Positions 24,547-37,215 of a stretch of DNA of 64,000 bases are shown in pieces. Positions within the stretch are counted from its first letter, which is position 1; each line of letters starts with the position of its first letter. Made by a program: the position numbers and the translations under genes. Source of the DNA: Piper betle (taxonomy: Eukaryota; Streptophyta; Magnoliopsida; Piperales; Piperaceae). The notes below the pieces were generated by a model. That model was not told the origin of the DNA and did not search any database. It saw only the letters and a program-made list of their open reading frames with translations. The stretch lies in NCBI GenBank assembly GCA_033002965.1, contig JAURVB010008835.1, positions 49,586-113,585 on the forward strand. The letters are read 5' to 3'.

Positions 24547-27483
24547 TGTAACACCCCAAATCCGGTTCACGCTCGTGAACCGAACCGGTATGTTACAGGC
24601 CCCGGTTAGGTCGGCTAACCCGAACCTAACTCATACGGATCCAATCTCGGCGTCTTAAGATGAAGATACAACTCTCAAAGCATGGATGAATGCACAAACC
24701 CTAACATGGTACTACATGAATGACATACAAATCAAAGTACACACCAAGACAATCCCGATAAAAATTAATAAAAACTTTGAAATATAACGGACAGAGTTTC
24801 CCCTAAAAATGCAATTAGGGGCCACCCTATCAAATATACATATGCAAATATATATCTAACCATATATCAAATAATTTCATTCATACAAAATACAAAATCT
24901 AACATGTTGTAACTTATTTTGAAACTTGGGTCTCAACCCACTACGCTGCCATTGCGCAATCTATTCGTGTTCACATCATCTCATCATGTCTTAACAATTA
25001 ATCACGTCACATCATCATGTCTTAAGCATTTAATCACACCATATAATAATATCATAAACACAATATAAACACTCAATTGACTGACATGTGTGCAAGCGAC
25101 AACAGTGCTCCTCCGTCCAAACTGGCTCCTCCAACTCGTAATTGTTACCTACATATAGTATAAAAACACGTCAGTAACAAGTGTTACTGGTCCGAAAAAT
25201 AAAATAACTATAACAAGCTGGCTATGAGAGCAAACTCTCATATGAAAGAAAACATCATATACTCCACGTGAACACTCTGAAGGGCACTACTGAGGAGCCA
25301 CTGGGTTGCAGACCCGGTAGCATCCCGAACTTACTGATCTGCTGCTGGTACTGTGCCGCTCTCGGCACTTCTTTTTCAGTACTTCACGTAAAACTTTATC
25401 CTAAGCCCTCTCCTTACCTCCATATTTCTCCTGGCCTTGAGCACGAAGGCCGAGTACTCTCAGGCAGTCGCCTTTAGTACCCTTTGAACCACAAGTCCGG
25501 ACATGCGCTGTACTAAACAGTACCCGTAAACCTCCACGTTCTCCGGGTGTGAGGAACTCAAACGCGGAGTTGTCAGGATCCCTCGGGAATGGAACAGTCC
25601 GCTGGCACTAATCCAGAGCCCGCTTTGACTATCACGGCATCCGCTCATGGTACGTGCAGTCGGTTTCTCCATCTCTCGTCTCACTGAAAACGCGAAAACT
25701 ACATATATATATATAGGGCTGGGTAGGGATTTATATAATAGGCCCGAAGGCAACTTGTGGTGGATCTTGTTTCAAATCATCCTCGAGGAATCTCATCCTC
25801 GAGGGGTTATTAATCCGGAAAACTGTTCGGTTAGATGGCCCGAGTTAAGTGGGATCCGATAAAATGCCACTTAACCCGTCCTGCAAATAATAAGATAAAC
25901 ATACAATAGAAGAGACGTAAAATAGAGTCGAGTCCTAAACGGACCTGGTAGAAGCTCCAAGCGTGTCATCGCGCCTAGGCGGCGAGCTCCTACTCCGTAC
26001 CTACACATCAAAACTAAATACTAACGCCCACTAACTACATGATGCATCAAAATCAATGAATATCACACGACATAATAATCATCCCTCAATAATCGATCAA
26101 TAATCAATAATCATAAAAGTGAAAATAATTCTATCATCCTATTCATTCCAATTTTATCGTGTTTCCTAAGTTACATCGTGCTCAATTAGCATGCTTATAC
26201 TTCATCTCATTAGATCACTTACTTAATCTCATCATGCACATCTTTACTTCATTCATAGTATGGCATTCATCATGACAACTAGTTAATTCTAGCATGCTAT
26301 GCTAACAATCATAATCAATTTTAAATAACTCAATCGGAGGTAATTATACCTCACGTAGTCGGCTATCGGCGACGGCTAGGGTTCCGTCGCGTGTCTCGGA
26401 GCTCAAATTCGGCGCTCATCGGTGTCCGAAGCTCGATCGGGCTCGACTGGGTGAGCCCCGCGGAAGATCCAGTGAATTCCGGCGAATTCCAGAAATTCCG
26501 GCAGTTCTGCGTTTCGGCGACTTTCGGCGGTTTTCCAGCGACAGTCGCCTGGCGGCGTCTACTGGCCGGAAAGTGGTCGTGTTGGGTACCCTTGGAACCG
26601 GCTCGGCGAGCCCGACTCATCTACGAGGTCGACGCGGCCAACGGAGGTGGCGGCTCGCCGGAAAATGCATAAAACCGAGCCGGCAGTGATGGTGGCTAGA
26701 TCCGGCCGGCCACGGCGGCGATGGCCTCCGTTCCGGTCGGGGAAGGTCGCTGGAGGGCTGAGGGTGCTGAGGCGACCGACCGACCGCGGCGGCGCCGGTC
26801 GCCGGCGGCGGAATCGGCGACGGAAGCGCAACGCGGGCGTGGCGTCGCGGCGTGGCTTCCTCGCGTCGCGGCGGCCCGATTGGGGCCGGACCTGGTCGGG
26901 CAGCATGGCGACGTCGTCGCGGGGCTAGGCGGCGACGATCGGCGGCCGGGCGGGCGTCCACGGCAGCAGCGGCGGCAACGCGCACAAGGGCTGCGTCGGG
27001 CAAGGGTTTGGGGAAGAAAAGAAGGGCGCGAGGGTGTGTGGTGGCAAAGTCGTAAATATTACTTGACTCGTCTCCGACTCGAGTCAAAAATAATATTTAA
27101 GTCGTAAAAAATTCCAAAAAAATTTGGGAAAAATCCTATAAAATCAAACAACACCAAAAATCATAATGATATGCTCTAGAACTATCAACCCACCCAAAAT
27201 GCCCGTAACGCGTCCTAACGCGATAAACGACCTAAAACTAGTTCTACGATCCACTATATATAATAATAAAAATAACTGCATACTCTCATATATTCTGATA
27301 ACTCATTCTATTCTGCTGTGTTCATGACGTTATCATCATATACTTGAGTACGCATGACCCTCATAGCTCATACATGCGACTGGTGTCGGCTCAGTACACG
27401 TGTTCTGAAACTGACTCGACTCAAAAATAACAGTCGAACCGACCAGTTCTGAATATAAACTGACTCGAATCGCGGGTTTTACA
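24547..27483 (+). mobile_element. solo LTR, copy B (2.9 kb), inserted in hAT transposase remnant
   Basis: The 2937-bp second copy starts TGTAACACCCCAAATCCGG and ends GGGTTTTACA. The flanks are CATGT (24542-24546) and CATGC (27484-27488), a 5-bp duplication with one mismatch, or an exact ACATG if the edge moves one base. It is only 470 bp from copy A, but its duplication differs, so the two are separate insertions rather than the two ends of one element. On the minus strand the sequence outside it joins across the insertion into the C-terminal codons of a hAT transposase. Confidence 0.75.
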
Positions 27484-29450
27484 CATGCACAATCTAAATC
27501 ATTACTAGAGTCCCCATTATACTCATCTTCGATCTCTTCACAATAGCTTGGACGTAGTCAATCTTGAGCACAAACTAAAATTTCAATTGTGTTTGGTTTT
27601 AAGCTATTACGATAATCATTAATAACTCTCTCACCCATACTAAAAGTAGATTTTGACACTACTGAAGAAAGTGAAATTACTAAAATATCCTTTGTCATGA
27701 TCCCTAAAGATTTCTATTTCAATGAAGTAGTTTTCTAATAATCCAATAAATCTAAAAATGCTCCATGAGACGTTTTCAATCTATGCATCTAAGTCTAATG
27801 GAACTACTAACCGAGAATCCATAAATCTTTCAAGTTTTCCTCATCGGTGAGCATTTTTCATCATTTTTATTTTCTGAAAAGTAATCATGATACAAGTTAT
27901 TCCTCAATTTCTTCTCATATAATTTATATACCCCTTTTAAAGCATCCTCAACCTTTTTCATTTCTGCGTGAAAAGTTGACTCTAATATTAAAGTTTGCGG
28001 AAAACAAATTTAACCTTTCCCAATTTATATCTTAGATCTATTACACATGCACTGGGTAGAACTGAACTATTTTCTACCCAATATTTCTCATATTTATCTT
28101 TCATGTTATCAATCATTTGATAATTATGTCTTTGCTTATGAACATAAAGGTAATCTAACTCTTTTTCATTTTTGAAGCACTACAAATAATAGATTATTGT
28201 TGGATGCTTACTCATAGAGATGACATTAGTTGCTTGATAAAATACTTCAAGTAAGTTTTCAATCTCATTATAGTTGTTCCAATCCATATCATATGGGCAT
28301 CATTTAGTCTTTACTTATGAACATAAAGATAATCTAACTTTTTTCATTTTTTGAAGCACTACAAATAATAGATTTATTGTTGGATGCTTACTCATAGAGG
28401 TGACATTAATTGCTTGATAAAATACTTCAAATAAGTCTTCAATCTCATTATAGTTCCAATCCATATCATATGGGCACCATTTAAAATTTTCATCTATATA
28501 TTTTAGATGATTAAAGATAGGTTTTACCTTTTTGCAGATCTCAACATCAAGTAAGTAGAATTTCAATGAGTTTGCACATCTAAATTCAACATTTTTTTGC
28601 TTGACATGCCAGCATGTGCTAAAGAAGAGTAAAATCTTTCATTTTAAATGTAAATTTCTTAATATATTTAATTGACTCACGAACATTTTCAATAAGTTCT
28701 TTCATGTGTATCAATCCAGCTTGAACAATTAAATTAAGAAAATGAACCCACCAAATATGGAAAACATTGCATCTAATGGTAAACTTCCATTAGAAGGAAA
28801 AGTATTTTTAAAAAGTATTACTATGCTATTATTGGTAGATGTATTGTCCAATATTAAGGTAAAAATTTATCTTCAAGTCTCTAATCCATCGTCAACTTAC
28901 TTACCAAATTTCCCATTTCATAACCAGTATGAGGGAAACGAAAAAATTAAGAATCTTCTTATGTGCCTTCCAATCTACATCCACATCATACATTGTGAAA
29001 ACCCAAATATTACTTGGTTTGCTCAGATGTCTAAGTATCACATGTAAAACAAGCACCCTCTACTTGTTTCAACATGTTCTTCAAAAGTTTTTTTCTTTGT
29101 GATACAATTTGATGCAATCATTCCTTATAGTGTATTAAGATATTTTTTGTTGTCTTGGGTTAAGAGCCTTATACAACATATTGAATAACTTGCTCTCTAT
29201 TAATCTAAAAGGTTTTTCATTCACTATGATCAAGATGTACAAAATTCTATCATCATCTTTATTAGACAATTCTAGAACAATTGCAAGTTCTTATAGACTT
29301 TTTGTCTTCTTCTTCTTTGGGCATGTCATGAAGTGTCGATTCAATTGTATAATACAACCATTATTAGACTTTAAGTACTTACAATGTTTGCATTAATTAT
29401 ACTCCTTTTGATAATTATACTCCTTTTTGTCAATAGTCACACTAAAAAAT
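27484..29450 (-). pseudogene. decayed hAT-family (zf-BED) transposase
   Basis: Read on the minus strand, about 29400-29290 gives a BED zinc-finger stretch (CKHCKYLKSNNG, then LNRHFMTC). At about 28450-28390 it gives the hAT core segment EDLFEVFYQAINVTSMSKHPT. At about 27590-27540 it gives the C-terminal dimerisation motif ending QDWLRPSYCEEIEDEY-like. Many stops and frame changes interrupt it. A ~185-bp tandem duplication lies inside, and the last codons are separated by solo LTR copy B. It cannot make a functional transposase. The family is assigned by motif recognition. Confidence 0.65.
28125..28495. repeat. ~185-bp tandem duplication inside the hAT remnant
   Basis: Two nearly identical stretches (about 28125-28313 and 28311-28495) both run from CTTATGAACATAAAG to CCATATCATATGGGCA. 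They differ by small indels and substitutions, so the duplication arose after or during decay of the transposase gene. Confidence 0.85.
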
Positions 29451-32229
29451 TCTTCTATGTTTTCTACCTTCTTTTGCTTTTCTCTATTTTCATTTTGATT
29501 TTCTTCTTTAAAAAATGACTCATTGTTTTCTGATCTACTTGTGGCACTTGTGACATATTTTCTGTGGGCATAGCCGTTAATAATTTGTATAATAAAAATT
29601 AATTAGTTTTTTGTAGGTTATATAAGATATGATGACCACCATGTATTCCATATTTAATTGTCACTGCATGAACATAAGCGTCATGCAACCACTCATGACC
29701 AACAAAATATTGAAAGATAGATAAACTATTTATTGAGGTAATTGGTATTGATTTGTAAATATATAACAAGATCACCCAAGTAAGAATGACTAGCTTTTTT
29801 ATAACAAACTATGAAAATTTTTGAACAAATATATTTGGAATCTATATTTTTCATGTTTCTATATGAAGAGTTCAGATTGAGGCATACCTACAAGCACCAC
29901 AGTTGCACAAGTATTGAGAAGAAAAAAACATCAAGTTGATGTGCAAAATGGTAATCATACAAAAACAAAAGTAGACAAGGAAATGATGCTCAAGTGCATG
30001 GTAAAAGATCAATTCAAGCTTCTTAACAAATTAAAAATGATTGATTAAGAAGAATTTGTGCAAGGGTTTTAATTTTTTATATGAGTGATGTATTGAAGAT
30101 AGTTACATAGTTTGTCTTGTTTACAATATATATATTAAATTGTATGTATTTTACTATATCCGTAAGCATTAAGCAGAGCACATTTTGTCCAAGTTTGAGG
30201 CTATAAACAATCAATTCCTAAAGTGAAGCACCCATTGAAGAGCAATTGTAGATTATGATATCCAAATAAAGATATCAAGGATTTTTGCTAACTGAAATCT
30301 TCAAGAACATACCAACAAAATTAAAATCTTAGGGATCTAATAGGAATGTAAATTTCAATGGACTTTAAACATTACCCAAAATATAGTTCTATTGGGAAAA
30401 GAAAATCATATTTATATCTTCCTATTGGCTATGGAATATACAACTTTAGTTCTTAAAAAATCCACCCAGCTCAATTGTGTTCAAAATAAGAAGCAAAGAA
30501 GTAAAGGAATAGATGACTATTCTCTTCGTAAAAACTGAAAATGAATACATTAAAGATCATCCCAATTTCACAAATACTAACCTCGATTCATCCAATTTGC
30601 AACCAATACAATAAAATATAAAAAAATAGACCCCTTACAAATCTACATAATTACAATTAAAAAATAGAGCAAACGGTAACATCATTAAAAATTAGCACTA
30701 ACACTAAAAAATCACAACTTAATCCTGATTTGTAGATATATAGCAAGATCTCCGAAATATTTGCCCCAACCAAAACAAACAAAACCCCAAAAAATACCTA
30801 CTAAAAGATAACAGCAAAGGATTGAGTGGCAAAGGGAGAGGAGCTCAGACGAGGGATCGGTTGGCAGCATAAGGAGCTTAATCAATAGCGGCACCCATGG
30901 CCGTGAAAGGGTGGTTGTCAAGGCGACCATGAAGGGGCGGTTGTAAAGGGGTGGCCATTAAGGGGCAGTCGTGAAGGGCGGTGTGAAAGGGTAGTGGTGG
31001 AAGGGTTAGTAACAAGGTCGTGAAACTCTAACCCAAAAGTTTGGATATTATGTAAATTATTATAATAGAGTTGCATTCGAGTCGCGTTTAAGTCGAGCTA
31101 CGAGTGGTCGAGACCTCTGATCAGCTTGCCAACATTCTTACCAAGTCATTTTATAAGCTACGCCATTCATTGCTTCTTTCCAAGCTTTTAGTGGTTTCCT
31201 CCCCTTCAGCTTGTGAGGGGTTGTTAGCGTAGCCCTAAACCATCACTATAAAACATTAATCTTCTTCAGATTAAATCATCAAAAAATAAAATTAGATAAC
31301 AGAAACGAGATTAAATCATCAAGAAATAAAATTAGATAACAAAAGTGTACCTGAATTTATAAAAGAAAATTAATTCTTTTTTCTATAGGATTTTGATTTT
31401 CCAAATTCAATACGATTAGTTTTCAAGACCAAAATTTCTTGACGATGGAGATACCAAAACGAAAACTACATATGAATTCATAGACCATAACCCCCTATTT
31501 ATAACCTTAGTTTTTATAATTTTAATTTATTCATCATAAAAGAGAAATTATAAAAATAGTATATATATATTAAATTCCACACCTATATTAATGACTCATA
31601 AATACTTAACTTTAATAGATCAATTGAATTTAGGTCAACATTAAATAACAGCATATAATATAATTCTAGATTCACGTATACACTTATGTCTAATATCCAG
31701 CTTAGTCCAGCATTTCTCTATATTCTTTCTTGTGATTTTTGGGAACAGTAAATTGTTGTATCATCATGTATTTATACCATTTGATATGATCAATACAAAT
31801 CATTGGTTTTATTTACTTACATAACTAACTGATACTTACATCACAAATATTAATACTTTATTCAAAATAATTATGTAAATTTTGATGCATTTTATATTAT
31901 TTTCCTTAACCAAAAGAACCCAAAAGAATCTCAGATATTTCTCACTGGACAATGCTTTACATCACACCTGCTCTAAAGTAGTTACTTACTATTTTATTTT
32001 TTATAATTTATTATCCTCAGCTCTAATTCTTAAACCCTAAATTCTCAATCTTAAACCTTAAACTCTAAATCAACGAGGCCGACATAATCTTATTGGTTTG
32101 AATTCAACCAATACCAGCATTGAAGTCAAATATGGCTTGTAACAAATCGTACAAATAAGGAACTATAATTACCACATGCAATCGGATTGAAAATGAGGTG
32201 TTTAAGTTCAAGTAATCTTTATTTAGGTG
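29451..32229. other. AT-rich transposon flank, no gene
   Basis: No conserved protein is visible. At about 30835-31030 there is a GC-richer stretch with imperfect repeats of a GTGAAGGGGCGGTTGT-like unit, which on the minus strand could have been the leader of the hAT gene. Near 31075-31125 TCGAG/CGAGT motifs reappear and may mark that element's other end. Confidence 0.4.
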
Positions 32230-33360
32230 TTCCTATTTGGTTTGGTTGAAAGAAAAACTCTGATTTTCATTATCTAACTACTAAGATTCGTTCAAAAATT
32301 CTTGGATGTAAGTCTAATTTATTGTCGCAGGCGGGTCGCACTTGTTTGATTAAATCTGTCAGTAATATCGTGATTAATTTTGTTTTTTGGTTGCTTTCGA
32401 GTTCCTAAAGCTGTTTTAAAAGATATTGATGCTGTGCAAAGAAAGTTTTGGTGGGATAGGCAACAGGATCATAAACGGCTTTGTTTGAGGAAGTGGAAAG
32501 GCATTTGCAATCCGATTGCATGCGGAGGGTTGGGTATTCGTCGGCTGAAAAACATGGATGAGTTTATGTTGACAAAGTTGGCATGGCGTGTGGTATCCAA
32601 GAATTCTTTGCTTGCTAAGGTGTAGGCAGCAAAATATGATTTTGGTAAAGGATGGTGGAACTCCATGTCACTCACTCAGCCTGCTAGATCTCATTTCTCT
32701 ATGGCCTGGAAGGGGGTGGAAACTGGTTTGAAATGCCTTCATGGGCATTTTTATTGGGTGATAGGGAATGGTCACCAGGTCAGAATGGGAATAGACCCTT
32801 GGATTCCATCAATTTCTAATTGCATTCCTCAACTTCGTCCTGGTTTTCATAATTGAGCTTCAATGAAAGTTTCGTCTCTTTCTTTGCCTTGTTATGCAGG
32901 TTGGGATGTGCACGAGATTAATCGTTATTTTGAAAGTGATTATGCCTCAGCAATACTTGTTTTACCTTATCCATCTTCTATGTTTAAAGATTATCGTGTT
33001 TGGTTAGATGCTACTAGGGGGATTTTCCGTTAAACATATTGCTGAGAATACTTTCTTAACTAGTCGCCCTCGTTGTCTTAATTGGCGGGCTTGGTAGAAG
33101 CTGAGACTTCCTCCACGCTTAAAGCTATTGGGATGGCATATTATTTTTAATTGTATGACCACTGCTGATAATCTTAATCATTGTGACATTTTGATGGATA
33201 AAAAATATTGTTTTTGTGATGAAGACAACACTGTTTCGCATTTGATTATGAATTGTACTTCAGTTAGAGCTCTTTGTTTTTATTTTTTGGGAATTAGACT
33301 TGAAAATTTGAACCGCTTTACTGTGATAGGTTTTGTGGGTTGGTTGTTGCAGCGGTCTAC
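32230..33360 (+). mobile_element. LINE (non-LTR retrotransposon) ORF2 3' fragment
   Basis: Frames on + spell the C-terminal part of a plant LINE reverse transcriptase: YLGVPIWFG, SQAGRTCLIKSV, RVPKAVLKDIDAVQRKFWWD and GGLGIRRLKNMDEFMLTKLAWR. A zf-RVT-like end follows (LKLLGWHIIFNCMTTADNL and CDEDNTVSHLIMNC). Several stops and frame changes break it, and the 5' part (endonuclease and RT core) is absent. It is a dead 5'-truncated copy, as is usual for LINEs. Confidence 0.8.
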
Positions 33361-33439
33361 CATTTTTGCCCTATTTGAGCCCAATTTTTTTACACCCATT
33401 TGTACCCTATTTTAATTGGGCCACTCGGAACCTAGTGGA

Positions 33440-34540
33440 CTTCCACTAATTACATCACCAAACATAAAGTTAACTTATTTTGTAACAAAAAAGAACCCAT
33501 TAAATACCATTGTGAAACTCGATTAACATAAATTGAAATACCTAAATGCACGAAATGTTATCTACCTTTCTATATTAACTTGAAAACCAAATTAAAACTT
33601 AAAGAGAAACTTGATTGGCATAACTCAAAAAACCCATATGCACGAAATATATTTTTCATTATATATTAAATTGAAAATCCAATTAAAACTTAAAACGATA
33701 ATTGGTTGGGATAACTCGAAAAACCCACGTGCATAAAATATATCTTTCATTATATATTAACTTTAAAACCCAACAAGAACTTATAAAAAACTTGGTTCCA
33801 TATTTCGAAAAACCCACATACGAAATGTTCTCCTCTATTTATATTGACTAGAAAACATAATAGGAACTTATAGAGAAACTCAATTCCTTTAACTCTAAAA
33901 AACTCGTGAAATGTTATCTTTTATTATATATTAACTTGAAAACCCAATAAGAACTTAAAAAGAAATTTAATTAGGATAATTCAAAAAACCTACTTGTCCA
34001 AAATTTATTTTTAATTATATATTAATTTGAAAACTTAATAAAAACTTATAAAAAACCGAGTTATCCAAACTAAGTTTCTCGTTAAATTCTTATTGAGAAT
34101 TCAAGTTAATATATAATAGAAGATAATATTTCATGCATGTGGGTTTTTCGAATTATAGGAACCAAGTTTCTTATAAATTCTTATTTGGCTTTCTAAGTTA
34201 ATATATAATAAAAGATAAATTTCATATACGCGGGTTTTTTCGAGTTATCCTAATCAAGTTAGTACTCAACGAAAGGTAACATTTTGTACATATGAGTTTT
34301 TCGAGTAACGAGAACCGTGTTTTATAAATTTTTGTTGGGTTTTCAAATTAATATATAATAAAAAATAAATTTTAAACATGTGGTTATTATCTCAATGGAG
34401 TTTGTCTTTAAATATTAATTGAGTTTCCAAATTAATAAATAATAAAAAATAATATTTCGTACACGTGGATTTTTCAAACTGCTGCAATCGAATTCTCAAC
34501 TAAGTGTTTAATGGGCTCTTTTTCTTTACGAACTTGAGGA
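33440..34540. repeat. long inverted repeat built of ~90-bp tandem units (foldback-like)
   Basis: The left arm (about 33440-34060) holds about six diverged units; the marker CGAAAT/AAAAT recurs at about 33551, 33643, 33733, 33821, 33907 and 33998. Each unit reads roughly GAACTTATA, then a TTGGTT-type stretch, then CGAAAAACCCAC and a TATATTAACTTGAAAA stretch. The right arm (about 34070-34540) is the reverse complement of such units, with GGGTTTTTCGA recurring at about 34141, 34231, 34293 and 34466. The outer ends also pair (AGAACCCATTAAA on the left against TTTAATGGGCTCT on the right). The whole can fold into a long hairpin. Confidence 0.78.
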
Positions 34541-34646
34541 AATTTTCGTCCCATTTGTTTATTAAGATGGTTAGTAGAAGTTAAACAGGTTCTAAGCGGT
34601 TCAATGACGAGAAGAGATGGGGGCGTGGCGTGGCTAAAACAGTTGC

Positions 34647-34954
34647 GTCTCATATGGCTGCTTCTGTGATCGACGACGAATCAATTGAGACAATGGCGGC
34701 TCCTTTTGATGCTCAAGGTTTCCAACTCGAGCGACCTGACCGGTTGTGTTCTTTGTATCAAGCCGCTGCTTAGAACATTATTGTGTAGATGGAAGCCGTT
34801 CCGTCCTATATGGCTGCTCCTGTGATCGACGGCGAATTAATTGAGACAATGACAGCTCCTTATGATGCTCGAGGTTTTCGACTCGAGCAACCTGACCAGT
34901 TGTGTTCTTTGTATCGAGCCGTTGCTTAGAACATTATTGTGTGGATAGAAGCCG
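34647..34954. repeat. ~155-bp tandem duplication upstream of the SDR gene
   Basis: Two copies (about 34647-34798 and 34803-34954) share ATATGGCTGCT, GTGATCGACG, CAATTGAGACAATG and TGTGTTCTTTGTAT stretches at the same spacing, with about 10 per cent or more substitutions. The second copy ends about 180 bp before the start codon at 35135. Confidence 0.88.
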
Positions 34955-35134
34955 CCCACGTAGATACCAATAATCTACACACATAAGATAACAATGACAT
35001 GGTGAAAGAATATCGGAAATGCCATCTCTTGCTCGTTTGCTTCCGATCGTCGGGTTCCCGCTCACGTTATAAGGAGCCCTCCGACATTGAAGGCGACGAA
35101 GAGACCGAGGTGGTTGGGAACGGTAAAACTAAAG

Positions 35135-37215
35135 ATGGCCGCCGGTGAAGGGAAGATCGTCTGCGTCACTGGTGCTTCGGGCTACATCGCTTCCTGGCTC
35201 GTCAAGCTCTTACTTGCTCGTGGGTACACCGTCAAGGCCTCTGTGCGCGACCCCAGTAAGGAAAGATAGGGTTTTTCTTTCATTGGGTAAATATTTGTTC
35301 CTGGGATCGTCGTCTGAGAATGATGATTTGGTTGTTTTGCCGGCGTGGTTGATGTAGATGATCCAAAGAAGACGGACCATTTGCGTTCGTTGGAAGGAGC
35401 CGACGAGAGGCTTCACTTGTTCAAAGCGCACCTGCTGGAGGATGGATCCTTTGACGCTGCAATTGATGGGTGTGATGGGGTCTTTCACACCGCTTCTCCC
35501 TTCTACCACAATGTTACTGATCCCCAGGTTTGTTTGTGCCTTTTTTCTGATGGTTTATATCAATCAAGAAAAATCAGTGGGATTGGTACTAAGTTAGATA
35601 ACAATGTAAAGTTCCCTCTTTTCTATTCGATGTGACCAATCTAGTGAGAAAAGATCTCATGTATTCTCACTCTCGTCAATTCGATATCTCCGTTCCTTCT
35701 TTCTGTATGCGACATTTACCTTCGCGTTTTTCACATACCTAATTTCGTGGAAGGTGTCATTATGTTTCCTCAATTTTTCCTGCGTTGCCAATGCAAACTG
35801 TGTGTGTCTAATGTGGTTCCCTCATTTTTCCTCATCATAATGTAAACACCACAATATGCAGGCGGAACTTATTGATCCTGCGCTCAAGGGAACGCTTAAT
35901 GTGCTGAGTTCCTGTGCCAGAGCATCCAAGGTGAAGAGGGTGGTCCTAACATCCTCTATGGCAGCGGTAGCTTATACAGGGCAACCACGAAATCCAGACA
36001 CAGTTGTCGATGAGACGTGGTTTAGTAACCCAGAATTTCTTAAGTCAATAAATGTAAGTATGTAAGCAGTGACGTTTTTCCTTTAATGAAACTCTTGCTT
36101 ACATCATTTTAAAAATTAATCGATATCTTTTGGTCTCACCTCAAAGCTTCTTTTGATATAAAGTGGGGTAAGGAACTTTTGAAATAAACTCTGTGCTCTG
36201 GAAGACCTGTTTAAAGTTTCCGAAAACTTAATGTCGTTTAAGATAATCAATCATCATCATAATTGGTAAATCATAGCTACTTTGTTTGCTCGTTCGTTTG
36301 AAGTGCACCAAAGTGACTAGTTTTTGTTTGACTCAAGGGTTGGTATCTGCTATCAAAGACTTTGGCTGAAGATGCTGCTTGGAAATTTGCAAAAGAGAAG
36401 GGAATCGACATGGTTACAGTGAACCCTGCTATGGTGATTGGCCCTCTTTTACAGCCGACACTCAATACAAGTGCTGAAGCAATATTGAAACTGATAAATG
36501 GTGATCCTTTTAGTCTCTGTAAATATTTAACGTTGTCTGCAATTTGGAGGGAGCTTCATGCTAGAAATACCATAATTTTCATATAATTTATTCACTTGTT
36601 TTCCACTAAAATCGTATAAATGGTAGTGGCATTTATTCTCATAAAACTGGCACAAATGCAGGATGTTCCACATTTCCAAATACTGCTTTCGGATGGGTTC
36701 ATGTGAAGGATGTCGCAATGGTGCATATTCTAGCATTTGAGGTTTCTTCCGCGAGTGGAAGATATCTGGCTGTGGAAAGAGTTGCTCATTATTCAGAACT
36801 TGTTAGGATACTGAGGGAGCTTTACCCTAATATACCTCTTCCTGAAAAGTAATTTTCTTTTTGCTATGTTATTTTAGGATGGTGCAATCTAGTGCAAGGA
36901 ATTACTTCGTTTGAACATAATGAATTAGGGCTTGGCATACTTAGGTCAAATCTTGTTAGAAGATTGTATGACTGGTTTGGTAATTTTCTTTCACTGTACT
37001 ATTCTGCATTGATTCTTCTTCCAACACATTGTTTATAACTTCGATAAGTTCACAACTTTTGTTTGTGTAGGTGCGTGGATGACAATCCATACGTTCCCAT
37101 ATATCAGGTTAACACAGAAAGAACCAAAAAATTGGGATTGGAGTTCACTCCTCTGGAAGTTGGCATCAAGGAAACAGTCGAAAGTTTGAAGGAGAAGAAA
37201 TTCGCGAGTTTTTAA
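35135..37215 (+). CDS. CCR-like / phenylacetaldehyde-reductase-like SDR (extended short-chain dehydrogenase)
   Basis: Six exons (35135-35255, 35358-35527, 35862-36053, 36338-36500, 36662-36848, 37071-37215) give 978 nt and an intact 325-residue protein. The N-terminus has the NADP-binding GASGYIASW. The active-site pair is in WYLLSK (Tyr-x-x-x-Lys). Other family landmarks are [47 protein letters not shown] and the ending [15 protein letters not shown]. It lacks the NWYCYGK motif of true cinnamoyl-CoA reductases and looks most like At1g51410-type CCR-like/CAD-like proteins, cytosolic NADPH-dependent reductases of aldehydes. The exact substrate cannot be told. An in-frame ATG at 35087 would add 16 residues, but the 35135 start matches the family. 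A TATA-like TTATAAG lies near 35068. Confidence 0.92.

Noticed and set aside
23187..27107. Several ORFs of 70-156 codons in the GC-rich blocks of the two LTRs
   Set aside because: Low-complexity, Arg/Pro/Ala-rich, not conserved in frame between the two LTR copies.
21156..27483. Copies A and B as the two LTRs of one short non-autonomous (LARD-like) retrotransposon
   Set aside because: Each copy has its own 5-bp flanking duplication, and copy A's right flank and copy B's left flank are not primer-binding-site or polypurine sequences.
33440..34540. Regularly spaced repeats that might look like a CRISPR array
   Set aside because: The units are ~90 bp, diverged, lack constant short repeats with unique spacers, and sit in plant nuclear DNA as an inverted structure.
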